NCBI GenBank assembly: GCA_020226215.1
Contig: CM035232.1
Coordinates: 17,272,316 to 17,336,315 of the forward strand
Length of the DNA stretch: 64,000 bases
From: Sindora glabra
Lineage: Eukaryota > Streptophyta > Magnoliopsida > Fabales > Fabaceae
Reading direction: 5' to 3'
Positions 63,450-64,000 of this stretch are shown in pieces (within the stretch, counting starts at the first letter, position 1; the number at the start of each line of letters is the position of its first letter). The notes beneath the pieces were generated by a model that did no database searches, was not told the origin of the DNA, and was given only the letters and a program-made list of their open reading frames with translations. A program made the translations under genes and the position numbers.

Positions 63450-64000
63450 TATGGTGACCTTTTGTATGATATAATTTCAAAAGAAGGTTCTATAGTGGCT
63501 GGTTCTACTCCCATATTCATTTTATTCTTTCGAAGGATTTCATTCTTTTTTTTTCTCATAATAGTCCTTTTGTTGTTAAATATAGAAGGTAGATAAGGTG
63601 TCAAGTGAAAAAAGGAATGTATTATTGTTTGGTTTGTAAATAGTAATATTAAAATGAAAACCGAAAATGAATTCAAAAATCAAGCATCATTAAAAGAAAA
63701 TTGATAAAAAAAAAATATGTTACTGTTTTCACTTCTAAAACAATAACAGATTGTCTCTTGTTCTAAGATTTTATTGTTTGGTATAGAAATAGTAATATCA
63801 ATCTAAATGCTAAAAGAAATAGATAAATGAAGTTTGATTAGCAATGAAATTACGATGAAACAATATGTTAGTGTTTTCACACGAAACAGTAACATTAAGC
63901 AAAAATAACATATCATAGTGTAGATCACAATTGATATATTTTCTCGAAGGAAAAAACATGTTACTATCTCCATACCAAAGATAATATGTTGTTTTCGTTA
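63450..64000. repeat. Further hairpin repeats of the MULE-associated family
   Basis: ATGTTACTGTTTTCACTTCTAAAACAATAAC at about 63716, AGAAATAGTAATATCAATC near 63785, ATGTTAGTGTTTTCACACGAAACAGTAACATTAAG at about 63866, and the start of another (CATGTTACTATCTCC) at about 63957. These continue the 61.2-62.1 kb family on the far side of the hAT-like element. The array runs to the end of the window. Confidence 0.65.

Overview
The window reads as nuclear DNA of a flowering plant, most likely a dicot. It is very AT-rich, has microsatellites and intron-like signals, and carries plant-type Ty3/gypsy and Ty1/copia retrotransposons, a plant L1-like LINE, a CACTA (En/Spm) element, Mutator-like and hAT-like DNA elements and Helitron-type termini. 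I cannot name the species. It is a gene-poor, nested-transposon region. Only two short genes look intact: paralogues on the minus strand at 5871-6188 and 18090-18419, each with a TATA box about 90 bp upstream of its ATG. All other coding sequence I recognise is decayed transposon protein or host gene fragments carried by transposons.

Layout. 992-4414: minus-strand Ty3/gypsy deletion derivative with both LTRs, primer-binding site and polypurine tract; its gag, protease and integrase tail lie in one frame with most of pol deleted. 4899-5785: hAT-like element. 5871-6188: first small gene. 7984-11022: minus-strand Ty1/copia element with a perfect 5-bp target duplication; its pol is replaced by a fragment of the plastid acetyl-CoA carboxylase alpha-carboxyltransferase gene. 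11087-17212: plus-strand LINE with a 12-bp target duplication and poly(A) tail. 18090-18419: second small gene. 18.6-25.9 kb: AT-rich DNA with MITEs and short tandem duplications. 25.9-27.85 kb: probable Pack-MULE carrying a leucine-rich-repeat fragment.

27.85-41.0 kb is a nest. A foldback element was split by a Helitron (29495-40455). The Helitron boundaries can be read exactly because the intact opposite arm of the foldback shows the empty site. The Helitron holds a 140-bp tandem repeat, a second foldback element (30039-32147, arms of about 1 kb) and about 7 kb of diverged AT-rich repeats with long TA microsatellites. 41646-55141 is a CACTA element with a decayed minus-strand transposase, invaded by pieces of the same AT-rich Helitron family in both orientations. 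55.2-57.9 kb holds two non-autonomous DNA elements, one with a perfect 8-bp target duplication. 58.2-64.0 kb holds a decayed plus-strand MULE transposase followed by hairpin-containing tandem repeats, with another hAT-like element at 62499-63441.

I see no new enzymatic or defence system. The most notable items are the gene capture in the copia element, the nested Helitron/foldback structure, and the hairpin repeat array beside the MULE. Boundaries were read by eye; percentages and pseudogene limits are approximate.
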